Assembly: GCA_963728045.1 (NCBI GenBank)
Contig: CAVSIE010000002.1
Location: forward strand, 744,001 to 808,000
Reading direction: 5' to 3'
From: VRUE01 sp963728045
GTDB taxonomy: Bacteria > Actinomycetota > Thermoleophilia > Solirubrobacterales > 70-9
Length of the DNA: 64,000 nucleotides
The translations under genes and the position numbers were made by a program. Under the pieces are notes generated by a model, which was not told where the DNA came from, made no database searches, and was given only the letters and a program-made list of their open reading frames with translations. Of the stretch, positions 1-9,392 are shown in pieces (positions within the stretch are counted from its first letter, which is position 1; every line of letters begins with the position of its first letter).

Positions 1-1244
1 ACCGAGGAGGCGAGGCCGTAGCGGGTGCCGTTCGCCCACTCGATCGCCTTCTCCTCATCGGAGAAGGGCTGGACCGTGATCACCGGGCCGAAGATCTCGT
101 CCTGGATCATCTCGTCGCCCTGCTCGAGGCCAGCGACCACTGCAGGCTCAAGGAAGTAGCCGGGCAGGTCGGGCTGGCCGCCGCCGGTGACGATCTCGGC
201 GTTGCCGGGGCGCCGCTCGAGGAAGCCCTCGACCCGCTCGCGCTGGCGCGCAGAGTTGAGCGGGCCCAGCGTCGTGTCGGACGAGAGCGTGTCGCCGAGG
301 ACCAGCGCCTGGGCTTCGGAGCTGAGACCGCTGACGACGTCGTCGTAGACGGCGGCGGAGGCGAGCACCCGGGTCGCCGCGGTGCAGTCCTGGCCGGCGT
401 TGTAGTAGCCGGCGCCGGCGATCGTCTCCAGCGCGGTCTCCATCTCGACGTCGTCGAAGACGATGACCGGCGCCTTGCCGCCGAGCTCGAGATGGACTCG
501 CTTCAGGCTGTCGGCCGCCGCCTTGGCGATCCACTTGCCGGTCGGAGGCGAGCCGGTCAGGCAGACCATCGCGACGTCTGGGTGGGTGACGAGCTCGGCC
601 CCGGTCGGCTCGCCGTGGCCGCCGATCGCGTTGAGCACTCCCGGCGGCAGCAGGTCGGCGCACCACTCGGCGAACAGGAGCGTCGTCAGCGGCGTCGTCT
701 CGGCCGGCTTGATCACGATCGTGTTGCCGGCGGCGAGCGCCGGGCCGATCTTCCAGACGGCCATCATCAGCGGGTAGTTCCAGGGGGTGATCTGGGCGAC
801 CACCCCGACCGGCTCGCGGCGGACGAAGGAGGTACGGCCCTTCGTGTACTCGCCGGCGGCGCGGCCCTCCATCGTGCGCGCGGCGCCGGCGAAGAAGCGC
901 AGCTGGTCGGCCATCACCGGGATTTCGTCCTCGAGCACGGCGGAGCGCGGCTTGCCGGCGTCGGCGGACTCGAGGCCGGCGATCTCCTCACCGCGCTCCT
1001 CGATCAGGTCGGCCATCCGCAGCAGCGCCTGCGCGCGCTCGCCCGGTGGCGTCGCCGCCCAGCCATGGAAGGCAGCCTTGGCGGCCTCGACTGCGGCGTC
1101 CACGTCAGCCTTGGTCGAGAGTGGCGCCTCGGCGATCGTCTCACCGCTCGCCGGGTTGACGACGTCCTCGGTCTTCCCCTCCACCGGGTCGACCGCCTTG
1201 CCGCCGATGAAGTTCCTCAGCCTCGTCTTCTCCACGGTCGCCAC
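1..1244 (-). CDS. NAD-dependent aldehyde dehydrogenase, gamma-aminobutyraldehyde type (C-terminus cut by window edge)
   Basis: The protein oxidises an aldehyde, probably an amino-aldehyde from polyamine breakdown, to the acid. About 414 codons are present and the C-terminal part lies outside the window. The catalytic cysteine is near residue 287 in the motif NAGQDCTAATRVL, which resembles PatD/YdcW-type aminobutyraldehyde dehydrogenases. The reading frame runs into the family motif DEIFGPV close to the edge. The GTG start directly follows the TGA stop of alanine dehydrogenase, so the two are probably co-transcribed. The substrate is inferred from the cysteine motif and the polyamine-transport neighbours; a betaine-aldehyde or other amino-aldehyde dehydrogenase is possible. 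Confidence 0.85.
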   Translation of the reverse strand, partial: MATVEKTRLRNFIGGKAVDPVEGKTEDVVNPASGETIAEAPLSTKADVDAAVEAAKAAFHGWAATPPGERAQALLRMADLIEERGEEIAGLESADAGKPRSAVLEDEIPVMADQLRFFAGAARTMEGRAAGEYTKGRTSFVRREPVGVVAQITPWNYPLMMAVWKIGPALAAGNTIVIKPAETTPLTTLLFAEWCADLLPPGVLNAIGGHGEPTGAELVTHPDVAMVCLTGSPPTGKWIAKAAADSLKRVHLELGGKAPVIVFDDVEMETALETIAGAGYYNAGQDCTAATRVLASAAVYDDVVSGLSSEAQALVLGDTLSSDTTLGPLNSARQRERVEGFLERRPGNAEIVTGGGQPDLPGYFLEPAVVAGLEQGDEMIQDEIFGPVITVQPFSDEEKAIEWANGTRYGLASS

Positions 1245-2384
1245 TCAGCTCACCTCCACGTTTTCCTTGATTTCAAGTGCCTCCTCCACCGGCACGCAGG
1301 TCGCACCAACCCCCTCGGCAACCGCCGGGTGGGTCACCTCCCCGGCAGCGACGTTGACCCCGAGCCGCAGCCCGGGGTCCCGCCGGATTGCTCCGGTAAC
1401 GCCGGCGTCAGCAAGGGAGATTGCATAAGGCAGCGTCGCGTTGGTGAGAGCGTGGGTCGAGGTGATCGGCACCGCGCCGGGCATGTTGGCGACGCAGTAG
1501 TGAATGACGCCATCGACCTCGAAGGTCGGGTCCCGGTGTGTAGTGGGGTGTGAGGTCTCGAAGCAGCCTCCCTGGTCGATTGCGACGTCGACCAGGACCG
1601 CGCCGGGCTTCATCAGCGCCAGCTGCTCGCGGCTGACGACGAAGGGAGCGCGGGCGCCGTGGACGAGGACGGCGCCGATCACCAGGTCGGCGGTCGGCAG
1701 CATCTGCTCGATCGCCAGCGTGGTCGAGTAGACGGTCGAGCAGCGACCGCCGAAGGCCGTCTCCAGCTCGCGCAGGCGGTCGATCGACTTGTCGAAGACG
1801 AAGACGTCGGCCTCCATCCCGATCGCGATGAAGGCGGCGTTCATGCCGACCACGCCGCCGCCGATCACGATCACGTTGGCGGCGGCGACGCCGGGGACGC
1901 CGCCGAGCAGGATGCCGCGGCCGCCCATCGGCTTCTCCAGCATGAAGGCCCCGGCCTGGGTCGCGATCTTGCCGGCGATCTCGCTCATCGGCGCCAGCAG
2001 CGGCAGCTGCCCGCGGGCGTCCTCGACCGTCTCGTAGGCGATGCAGGTGGCGCCCGACTCGCGCAGGCCACGGGTCTGCTCCGGGTCGGGGGCGAGGTGG
2101 AGGTAGGTGAAGAGGAGCTGGCCCGAACGCAGCATCTCGATCTCGCCCGGCTGCGGCTCCTTCACCTTGAGCACCATCTCGGCCTCGCCGAAGACCGCGG
2201 CGGCGTCGGCGGCGATGCGGGCTCCCTGCGCCTCGAAGTCGAGGTCGGGGATAGCGCTGCCCTCCCCCGCGCCGGCCTCGACCAGCACCTCGTGGCCGTG
2301 TTCGGCCATCTCGCGCACCCCGGCGGGGGTGATCGCGACGCGGTACTCGTCGGGCTTTATCTCCCTCGGCACCCCGACCTTCAT
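1245..2384 (-). CDS. ald: Alanine dehydrogenase
   Basis: This 379-residue enzyme converts L-alanine, NAD+ and water to pyruvate, ammonium and NADH. The length is normal for Ald. The N-terminus MKVGVPREIK, the substrate-binding region KVKEPQPGE, the HLAPDPEQT segment and the nucleotide-binding GGGVVGMNAA are all visible. The ATG overlaps the stop of the PucR gene by four bases (ATGA), which fixes the start and implies translational coupling. Beside a class III aminotransferase, its likely job is to turn the alanine made by transamination back into pyruvate, releasing ammonium. Confidence 0.95.
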   Translation of the reverse strand: MKVGVPREIKPDEYRVAITPAGVREMAEHGHEVLVEAGAGEGSAIPDLDFEAQGARIAADAAAVFGEAEMVLKVKEPQPGEIEMLRSGQLLFTYLHLAPDPEQTRGLRESGATCIAYETVEDARGQLPLLAPMSEIAGKIATQAGAFMLEKPMGGRGILLGGVPGVAAANVIVIGGGVVGMNAAFIAIGMEADVFVFDKSIDRLRELETAFGGRCSTVYSTTLAIEQMLPTADLVIGAVLVHGARAPFVVSREQLALMKPGAVLVDVAIDQGGCFETSHPTTHRDPTFEVDGVIHYCVANMPGAVPITSTHALTNATLPYAISLADAGVTGAIRRDPGLRLGVNVAAGEVTHPAVAEGVGATCVPVEEALEIKENVEVS

Positions 2385-3943
2385 GACCCGACCAGCTCTT
2401 TCGCCCGGAGCGCCAGCCAGAACTCGATCCGGTCGTGGGCGCGCGAGAGGTCGCGCCCGGTCAGCTCTTCGACCTTGCGCATCCGGTAGCGCAGCGTGTG
2501 GCGGTGGCAGTAGACCTGACGTGCGGCGCGCTCCCACTGGCCGTTCTGCTCGATGAAGGCAGCCAGCGAGCGCAGCAGCTCGCCGCCGTACTCCTCGTCG
2601 CCCGCTTCGATCGGCCCGAGGACGCTGTCGCAGTAGAGCTTCAGCGCTTCGTCGTCTTGGATCGAGAGCAGCAGGGTGAAGGCCCCGAGGTCGCGCCAGG
2701 AGGCGACCTCCGGCTCGCTGCCGTTCTCCGAGAAAGCGGTCGCCTCGAGCGCGCAGCGCGCCTCGTGGAAGGAGCGGCGCAGGTCCTCGGGCGGGCCGGG
2801 CCGGCTGGCGGCGGCGCGGACGGCCCCCCGGTCCCTGGTCAGCGCTTTGCGGGCGTCGGCGGCGACGTCGATCGGGTCGCGGTCGGAGGCGTCGACCACC
2901 GCGCAGAGCAGGTCCTGGCCGGCGCTGGTGTGGAGAGCGACGACGGCCGGGCAGGCGTCGGCGGCAAGCGCGTGCTCGAGCGCCGGCTCGGCGGAGGCGG
3001 GATCGTCGAGGGCGAAAACGAGCACCGCGGCCTCCTCGCCGATCCCGAACGGCTCGAGCCGGCGGCGCAGCTCGGAGGGGTCCATGCGACCGCCCAGCGC
3101 CCCCGCCAGCACGTCGCCGGCGAGGCGGCGCTCGGTCTCGCTGGCGACACGGCGACGCATCATCTCGAGGGCGACGACGGCGACGGCCTGCTGCAGGATG
3201 AGGCGCTCGAAGTCACCCAGCCCGCCGGAGTCGCGGACGATCACGACCCAGGCCTGCGGCGGTCCGCCGCCGGGTGAGATCACCGGGTGGGCGAGGGCGC
3301 GCCCAGCCACCGAGGGGTGGGCAGGGACGAAGGGATGGCCGTCGCGGGTGTGCGAGAGCGCTTCCTCGCGAATCGCCTTCACCGCCTCGGCCGAGAGCTG
3401 GCGGCGGAAGCCGCGCCCGGCGAGGCGCTCGCCACGGCCGCCGAGGATCGCCACTGTGCCGCCCACCGCCGAGGAGATCGCGGCGACGATCTCCTCCAGG
3501 CCGCGCTCTTCCAGGACCAGCCGCTCGAGTCGGCGCTGCACGGCAATACCCCGCTGCAGCACCTCGTACTGCTCGTTGACGAGGCGGGCAAAGGCCTTCT
3601 CGGTGATCGCGATGAACGGAGTCGAGTAGGGCACCTCGAAGACGGGGAAGCCGCGCTTGGCCGCCTCCTCGACCAGGGCTTTGGGCAGTTTCTTGTGGCT
3701 GAAGCCGGTGCCGAGCCCGAGCCCGGCCAGGTTGTGGTCGGCGAGGCGGCCGACGAAGGAGCGCTGTTTCGCCGCCGTGTCGAGCGGGATGCCGGTGGTC
3801 AGCATCAGCTCCCCGCCGGAGAGCCATGGGGTCGGGTCCTCCAGCTCGGAGATGTGAACCCACCGCACCGGCGCCTCCGCCGCGTCGCTGCCAGCGGCCA
3901 GCTCGAGGCCAAGCTCGTCGAGGAGGCTCTGCACGGTGAGCAT
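2381..3943 (-). CDS. PucR-family transcriptional regulator
   Basis: The protein has 520 residues and the usual PucR layout. An N-terminal PucR sensor domain (about residues 1-120, starting MLTVQSLLDELGLEL) is followed by a GGDEF-like middle region. A C-terminal helix-turn-helix of the PucR/CdaR type lies at about 460-520, with the motif CHRHTLRYRMRKVEELTG. Family members control purine, amino-acid or polyamine catabolism. It lies between the aminotransferase (8 bp gap) and ald (4 bp overlap), so it is probably part of the operon it controls. The inducer is not visible from sequence. Confidence 0.92.
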   Translation of the reverse strand: MLTVQSLLDELGLELAAGSDAAEAPVRWVHISELEDPTPWLSGGELMLTTGIPLDTAAKQRSFVGRLADHNLAGLGLGTGFSHKKLPKALVEEAAKRGFPVFEVPYSTPFIAITEKAFARLVNEQYEVLQRGIAVQRRLERLVLEERGLEEIVAAISSAVGGTVAILGGRGERLAGRGFRRQLSAEAVKAIREEALSHTRDGHPFVPAHPSVAGRALAHPVISPGGGPPQAWVVIVRDSGGLGDFERLILQQAVAVVALEMMRRRVASETERRLAGDVLAGALGGRMDPSELRRRLEPFGIGEEAAVLVFALDDPASAEPALEHALAADACPAVVALHTSAGQDLLCAVVDASDRDPIDVAADARKALTRDRGAVRAAASRPGPPEDLRRSFHEARCALEATAFSENGSEPEVASWRDLGAFTLLLSIQDDEALKLYCDSVLGPIEAGDEEYGGELLRSLAAFIEQNGQWERAARQVYCHRHTLRYRMRKVEELTGRDLSRAHDRIEFWLALRAKELVGS

Positions 3944-3951
3944 CGCCGGGC

Positions 3952-5337
3952 CTATCTTCGGACCCTTTTCCAGGCCTCGGTAAGCACGGCGTGCAGCACG
4001 TCGTGGATCTCTTCGAACTGCTCGGTGTCGGCGATCAGCGGCGGCGCCAGCTGGACCACGGGGTCGCCACGGTCGTCCGCACGGCAGATCAGGCCGCGCC
4101 GGTAGAGCTCGCCGGAGAGGAAGCCCCGCAGCAGCTCCTCGGCCTCATCGCCTTCGAAGGTCTCCTTCGTCTCCTTGTCCTTGACCAGCTCGATCGCGTG
4201 GAAGTAGCCGGCGCCGCGCACGTCGCCGACGATCGGGATGTCGTGGAGGGTCTCCAGCATCTGCCGGAACTCGGTCTCCCTGGCAAGCACGTGACCGCAG
4301 AGGTCCTCGCGCTCGAAGACGTCGAGGTTGGCCATCGCGACCGCGGAGGCGAGCGGGTGGCCGGCGAAGGTGAAGCCGTGGGCGAAGGACTCATCGCCCT
4401 GCATGAAGGGCTCGGCGACGCGGTCGGAGGCGATCATCGCCCCCATCGGCGCGTAGGCCGAGGTCAGCGCCTTCGCCACGGTGATGATGTCGGGCTGGAA
4501 GCCGAAGCGCTGGCAGCCGAACCAGTGGCCGAGCCGGCCCCAGGCGCAGATCACCTCGTCGGAGATCAGCAGCACGTCGTGGCGGTCGCAGATCTCGCGC
4601 ACCTGCTCGAAGTAGCCATCGGGCGGGACGAAGCAGCCGCCGGCGTTCTGGACCGGCTCGAGGATCACCGCGGCGACGGTCTCCGGGCCCTCGAACTCGA
4701 TCCGCTCCTCGATCGCGGTCGCCGCCCAGAGCGGGTGGCGATCCTCCGGCCAGCGATAGACGTTGGTGTTGGGGACGTGGCAACCGCCCGGCGCGAGCGG
4801 CTCGAACGGAGTGCGCAGCTCGGTGATCCCGGTGGCGGAGAGGGCGCCGAGGGTGGTGCCGTGGTAGGCGATCTCACGAGCGATCGTCTTGTGCTTCTGG
4901 CCGTTGCCGCGCAGCCGGTGGTAGTTGCGGGCCAGCTTCAACGCCGACTCGACCGCCTCCGAGCCGCCGGAGGTGAAGAAGACGCGGTTGAGGTCGCCGG
5001 GGGCGATCGAGGCGAGGCGCGCGGCGAGCTCGATCGCACGCGGATGGGCGTAGCTCCACAGCGTGTAGAAGTCGAGCTCTTCCATCTGGCGGGCGGCGGC
5101 CTCGGCCAGCTCGGCGCGACCGTGGCCGGCGTTGACGCAGAACAGGCCCGAGAGCCCGTCGAGGTAGCGGTTGCCGTGGTCGTCGTAGACGTAGCAGCCC
5201 TCACCGCGGACGATGATCGGTATCTCGACATCGCCGCCGTAGGCGCCCATCCGCGCGAAGTGCAGCCAGAGATGCCGCTTGGCGAGATCTTGCAGGCTGG
5301 TGTCGAGCTCCCGGCTCGCCTGCGACGCGACAGCCAT
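3952..5337 (-). CDS. Class III PLP-dependent aminotransferase (omega-amino acid/polyamine:pyruvate type)
   Basis: The 461-residue enzyme moves an omega-amino group to a keto acid, probably pyruvate. The PLP lysine is near residue 289 (ITVAKALTSAY). The preceding LISDEVICAWGR and the FFTSGGSEAVESALK segment are class III hallmarks. I place the start at the ATG with the strong AGGAGGT ribosome site about 5 bp upstream, not at an in-frame start 34 codons earlier that runs into the promoter region. The linked alanine dehydrogenase, semialdehyde dehydrogenase and polyamine transporter suggest beta-alanine, GABA, putrescine or spermidine as donor. Which one cannot be decided by eye. Confidence 0.92.
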   Translation of the reverse strand: MAVASQASRELDTSLQDLAKRHLWLHFARMGAYGGDVEIPIIVRGEGCYVYDDHGNRYLDGLSGLFCVNAGHGRAELAEAAARQMEELDFYTLWSYAHPRAIELAARLASIAPGDLNRVFFTSGGSEAVESALKLARNYHRLRGNGQKHKTIAREIAYHGTTLGALSATGITELRTPFEPLAPGGCHVPNTNVYRWPEDRHPLWAATAIEERIEFEGPETVAAVILEPVQNAGGCFVPPDGYFEQVREICDRHDVLLISDEVICAWGRLGHWFGCQRFGFQPDIITVAKALTSAYAPMGAMIASDRVAEPFMQGDESFAHGFTFAGHPLASAVAMANLDVFEREDLCGHVLARETEFRQMLETLHDIPIVGDVRGAGYFHAIELVKDKETKETFEGDEAEELLRGFLSGELYRRGLICRADDRGDPVVQLAPPLIADTEQFEEIHDVLHAVLTEAWKRVRR

Positions 5338-5371
5338 GCCAACCTCCTCTCGTGTTACGACGATATGGACA

Positions 5372-5400
5372 ACGCTAGACCCAGTTGGGACCTCATGCAA
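5372..5400 (-). promoter_or_regulatory. Candidate promoter of the aminotransferase-pucR-ald operon with a palindromic operator
   Basis: On the minus strand a TTGCAT (-35, bases 5400-5395) and a TAGCGT (-10, bases 5377-5372) are separated by 17 bp. The spacer contains the palindrome CCCAGTTGGG (5380-5389), and a related half-site CCCATTGG lies further upstream. A palindrome between -35 and -10 suits a PucR or other regulator site. This is inference from spacing and symmetry only. Confidence 0.35.
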
Positions 5401-5485
5401 GTTGCCAATGGGTACATGGAAAACGTGATGCCTATCCAAATCGTATAAGGACTTCCTTAGTACCGAGGGTTACGATGTTGACGAG

Positions 5486-7021
5486 TTGGCACAGACAGGC
5501 GAGCACGGGCTAAAGAAAGACGCGATCACCTTCAGCGATGGACTGACGATCGCGCTTGCCTCTACCGCTCCGGCCTACTCGCTGGCGGCGGTGATCGGCT
5601 CGATCGTCGTCATCGTCGGCTTCCAGGCCCCGGCGGCGCTGCTCGTCTCCTTCGTGCCGATGTTCTTCATCGCCGCCGCCTTCTACTACCTGAACCGCGC
5701 CGACCAGGACTGCGGCACCAGCTTCTCCTGGGTGACCCGGGCGATCGGCCCGCAGAGCGGTTGGATCACCGGCTGGGCGATCTGCGTCACCGGCATCCTC
5801 GTCGTCGGCTCGCTCGCCGACGTGGCCGCCTACTCCTTCTTCGACCTGATCGGCGCCGAAGGGCTGGAAGAAAGCACGGCAGCAGTGACGCTGCTGGCGC
5901 TTGGGCTGATCGCGCTGATGACGACGATCTGCGTGCTCGGCACGGAGCTCTCGGCAAACCTGCAGAAGGGCCTGATGGTGCTCCAGATCGGCCCGCTGCT
6001 GATCTTCGCGGGGGTGGCTCTGTACAAGGTGCTTGCCGGCGAGGGACCAGCTGCCGCGGTCGACCCCTCGTTCTCCTGGTTCAACCCGTTCGCGATCGAC
6101 AGCGGCGGGGCGCTAACCGCGGCGCTGCTGCTCGGCGTCTTCATCTACTGGGGCTGGGAGAGCGCGGTCAACCTCAACGAGGAGACGGAGGGGTCGGTGA
6201 CGGCGCCGGGCCTCGCCGGCCTGATCAGCACCGTCCTTCTGCTCGTCACCTACCTCGGGGTGGCGACCGCGCTGGTCGCCTGGAAGGGCGCCGCCGGCGC
6301 CGAGCGCTTCGAAGACAACGAGGCGATCCTCTCCGGCTACGCGACCGGTGTGCTCGGCGACCCGCTCGGCAGCATCGTGCTGCTCGCGGTCGTCGTCTCG
6401 GCGCTCGCCTCGACCCAGACGACGATCCTGCCGGCCGCTCGCACCTCGCTCTCGATGGCGCGCGCCGAGGCGATGCCGTCGGCGCTGGGCGAGGTCAGCT
6501 CCCGCTTCTTCACGCCGGTCGTCTCGACCGTCACGATCGGCGTCCTGGCGGTCGTCTGGTACCTGCCCTCGAAGCTGATCAGCGAAAACTTCCTCTTCGA
6601 CTCGCTCTCAGCGCTGGCGCTGATGATCGCCTTCTACTACGCCTTCACCGGGATCGCCTGCGCCGTCTACTACCGGCGCGAGCTGACCAAGTCGGTGAAG
6701 AACTTCCTCTTCGTCGGGGTCGCCCCGGTGATCGGCGCGGTGCTGCTCGGCTACCTCTTCTTCAAGGCGCTGATCGACTACTCCGACCCGGCCAACTCCT
6801 ACACCGGCGCCTCCTGGTTCGGGGTGGCGCCGCCGGCGGTGATCGGGGTCGGCTTCCTCGCTCTCGGTGTGGTCCTGCTCTTCGCCTGGCGCCGCCACCA
6901 GCGCGAACCGTTCTTCTTGCGGCGCCGCGAAGTGGCGCCGCCGGGCCTGCTCGAGGAAGCGCCCTCGTCCACCCCGCCGCCGGCCGGCAGGCCGCCGGCG
7001 TTTGCCGAGGGAGAGTCGTAA
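5486..7021 (+). CDS. APC-family amino acid/polyamine permease
   Basis: A 511-residue integral membrane protein with about twelve hydrophobic segments and an early APC signature (ITFSDGLTIALASTAPAYSL). It would bring amino acids or amines in by cation-coupled transport. The only usable start in frame is TTG at 5486, because a TGA closes the frame at 5426; no strong ribosome site precedes it. The hydrophilic C-terminal tail is rich in Arg, Pro and Glu. It diverges from the aminotransferase operon and precedes potA by 35 bp, so it probably supplies the same catabolic route. Confidence 0.88.
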   Translation: MAQTGEHGLKKDAITFSDGLTIALASTAPAYSLAAVIGSIVVIVGFQAPAALLVSFVPMFFIAAAFYYLNRADQDCGTSFSWVTRAIGPQSGWITGWAICVTGILVVGSLADVAAYSFFDLIGAEGLEESTAAVTLLALGLIALMTTICVLGTELSANLQKGLMVLQIGPLLIFAGVALYKVLAGEGPAAAVDPSFSWFNPFAIDSGGALTAALLLGVFIYWGWESAVNLNEETEGSVTAPGLAGLISTVLLLVTYLGVATALVAWKGAAGAERFEDNEAILSGYATGVLGDPLGSIVLLAVVVSALASTQTTILPAARTSLSMARAEAMPSALGEVSSRFFTPVVSTVTIGVLAVVWYLPSKLISENFLFDSLSALALMIAFYYAFTGIACAVYYRRELTKSVKNFLFVGVAPVIGAVLLGYLFFKALIDYSDPANSYTGASWFGVAPPAVIGVGFLALGVVLLFAWRRHQREPFFLRRREVAPPGLLEEAPSSTPPPAGRPPAFAEGES

Positions 7022-7056
7022 AGGGATTGGGATCGGGGTAGTAGCCAGGAGGAGAG

Positions 7057-8234
7057 ATGGAGAGAGGCAGCACCCCAAGCGTCGAACTGGTGGAGGTCAG
7101 CAAGCGATTTGGTGACCTGCTCGCTGTCGACGGCCTCAACCTCGAGCTGGGCGCCGGTGAATTCTTCACCTTGCTGGGACCGAGCGGCTGCGGCAAGACG
7201 ACGACGCTGCGGATGATCGCCGGCTTCGAGCAGCCGAGCGAGGGATCTATCCGGATCGAGGACGCAAACGTCGACGGCCTGCCGCCGCACCGGCGCCCCA
7301 CCAACACCGTCTTCCAGAGCTACGCGCTCTTCCCCCACATGAGCGTCGAGGACAACGTTGCCTTCGGCCTGCGCCGCAAGCACGTGCCGAAGCAAGAGAT
7401 TGGGCAGCGAGTCGCAGCCGAGCTGGAACGGGTTGGGCTCGCCGACCTCGCCAAGCGACGGCCGGCGCAGCTCTCCGGCGGCCAGCAGCAGCGGGTTGCG
7501 CTAGCGCGGGCGCTGGTCAACCTGCCCAAGGTGCTGCTGCTCGACGAGCCGCTGGGGGCACTCGACCTGAAGCTGCGCAAGGGCCTCCAGATCGAGCTGA
7601 AGCAGATCCAGCGCGAGGTCGGGATCACCTTCGTCTACGTCACCCATGATCAGGAGGAGGCGCTGACGATGAGCGACCGGATCGCGGTGATGAACCACGG
7701 TCAGGTCGAACAGCTGGGCACCCCCGAGGACGTCTACGAGCGGCCTGCCACCACCTTTGTCGCCGGCTTCATCGGCGTCTCCAACCTAATGCCGGCGACG
7801 GTGGCGCGGTCCGACGAGGTGCGACTCGACCAGGGTCCCACCGTGAAAGCCCGTACGGCGGGCTTGCCCCCGGTGAGCGCTGTTACGCCGTGGTCCGGCC
7901 GGAGAAGCTCCTAATCGAGCCGTTCGAGGCCAGTGGGGCGTCGTCGGCAAACGGCGTGCCAAGCGTCGAGGGGGTGGTCGAAAGCTCGGTCTACCTGGGC
8001 ACGGCGACGCAGGTCGTGGTCGACCTCGGCGACGGAGTGCGGATGACCGTGCTCTGCCCCAACGTGAACGAGGCCGAGCGCCAGCAGCTCCCCGGCGGCG
8101 GCGCGCGGGTAACGCTGAGCTGGGAGCCGGAGCACATGCACGTGGTGCGGGAGTCCCCCACCGAAAAAGGATTGAACGGACAGGGGAAGTGGGAAGACAG
8201 GCAGGCGGAGCTTGAAGCAACGACGAGAGGGTGA
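7057..8234 (+). CDS. potA: Polyamine ABC transporter ATP-binding protein PotA, interrupted by a one-base frameshift
   Basis: The protein energises spermidine/putrescine uptake. Walker A GPSGCGKTT is near residues 41-49, the signature LSGGQQQR follows, then Walker B VLLLDEPLGALD. The first frame ends at 7914 after an unrelated tail. The TOBE region of the family (VVRPEKLLIEPFE, then YLGTATQVVVDLGDG) continues in another frame to 8234. The frames meet at the CCCCC run 7867-7871; one extra C would restore a continuous product of about 392 residues. A good AGGAGGAG site precedes the ATG. The break is either a base-calling error in a homopolymer or a real lesion removing the TOBE domain. Confidence 0.9.
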
Positions 8235-8239
8235 TCGAG

Positions 8240-9385
8240 ATGGGGAGTAGAGATACGCGTAGGAAAGGAGTTACAGCGACGATCGCCTGTGCGGTGGCCG
8301 CACTCGTCCTGGCGATGGGCATCGCCGCCTGCGGCGACGACACCGTCGGCGGAGGCGGCAACGGCGGCGAAGTGACGACCGCCAAAGGCGGTCCGGTTGA
8401 GGGCAGCCTGACGATCTCCAACTGGCCCGGCTACATGGAACCGGGCTCGAACAACACCATCGCCAAGTTCGAAGACAAAACCGGGGTCAAGGTCGACTAC
8501 ATCGAAGACGTCAACGAAAACGAAGGCTTCTTCGGCAAGCTGCAGCCGCAGCTCGAACAAGGCGAGTCGGGCGGCCGCAGCATCTTCGTCGTCACCGACT
8601 GGATGGCGAAGCAGATGTACGACCTGGGCTACCTGCAGAGGATCGATCACGCCGAGCTGCCGACCGTGTTCGAAAACATCCGGCCCCAGCTCGAGGACGT
8701 CGCCTTCGACCCCGGACGCAAATTCTCGATTCCGTGGGTGAGCGGAATGGGCGGCGTTTGGGTCGACACAGCCAAGGCGCCCGGGATCAAATCGGTCAAC
8801 GACCTCTTCGACCCGAAATACAAGGGCAGGGTGACGATGCTGGCCGAATTGCGAGAAACCGTGCCGCTGGTGATGCTGGCCGAAGGCGTCGACCCGGTCG
8901 AGGCGACCAACGACGACTGGCTGAAAGCGATCGACAAAATCAAGGCCGCCTCCGACGCCGGTCAGATCCGCCGCTTCACCGGCAACGACTACACCGAGGA
9001 CCTGACCGCGGGCAACATCGTCGCCGCGATCGGCTGGTCGGGCGACGCCTCGATCGTCGAAAACGAGAACGCCGAATGGCGGATGCCGACCGAGGGCTGC
9101 TCGCTGTGGTCGGACAACATGGTGATCCCGGTCGGGGCGCCGAACACCGGCGCCGCGTATGGCTGGATGAACTTCATCTACGAGCCTGAGGTCAACGCGC
9201 CCCTGGCCGAATACATCACCTACATCCCGCCGGTCGAAGGGGTGCAGGACCTCGTAAAGCCGGCGCTGGCGAAAGACCCGCTGGTCTTCCCCAGCCCCGA
9301 GTTCACCCGCAATTGCACCGACCAGGACTCGCCGCCGGACATCGAACCGGTGAACGAGGCCTGGCAGGAAGTGATCACAGGGTGA
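8240..9385 (+). CDS. potD: Polyamine ABC transporter substrate-binding lipoprotein PotD
   Basis: This extracytoplasmic binding protein delivers polyamine to the PotBC permease. A lipoprotein signal ends in the lipobox GIAAC (Cys about residue 31). The mature part has the PotD/PotF-type opening LTISNWPGYM and the segment IGWSGDASIV. I prefer ATG 8240, which has GAGAGGG about 8 bp upstream, over GTG 8231, which overlaps the potA stop but has no room for a ribosome site. It lies in the potA-D-B-C order. Confidence 0.93.
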   Translation: MGSRDTRRKGVTATIACAVAALVLAMGIAACGDDTVGGGGNGGEVTTAKGGPVEGSLTISNWPGYMEPGSNNTIAKFEDKTGVKVDYIEDVNENEGFFGKLQPQLEQGESGGRSIFVVTDWMAKQMYDLGYLQRIDHAELPTVFENIRPQLEDVAFDPGRKFSIPWVSGMGGVWVDTAKAPGIKSVNDLFDPKYKGRVTMLAELRETVPLVMLAEGVDPVEATNDDWLKAIDKIKAASDAGQIRRFTGNDYTEDLTAGNIVAAIGWSGDASIVENENAEWRMPTEGCSLWSDNMVIPVGAPNTGAAYGWMNFIYEPEVNAPLAEYITYIPPVEGVQDLVKPALAKDPLVFPSPEFTRNCTDQDSPPDIEPVNEAWQEVITG

Positions 9386-9392
9386 GTAAGCG

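Noticed and set aside
492..1553. Long open frame on the plus strand opposite the aldehyde dehydrogenase and ald genes
   Set aside because: High-GC antisense shadow; the minus-strand frame has clear ALDH and Ald motifs, while the plus-strand product has none.
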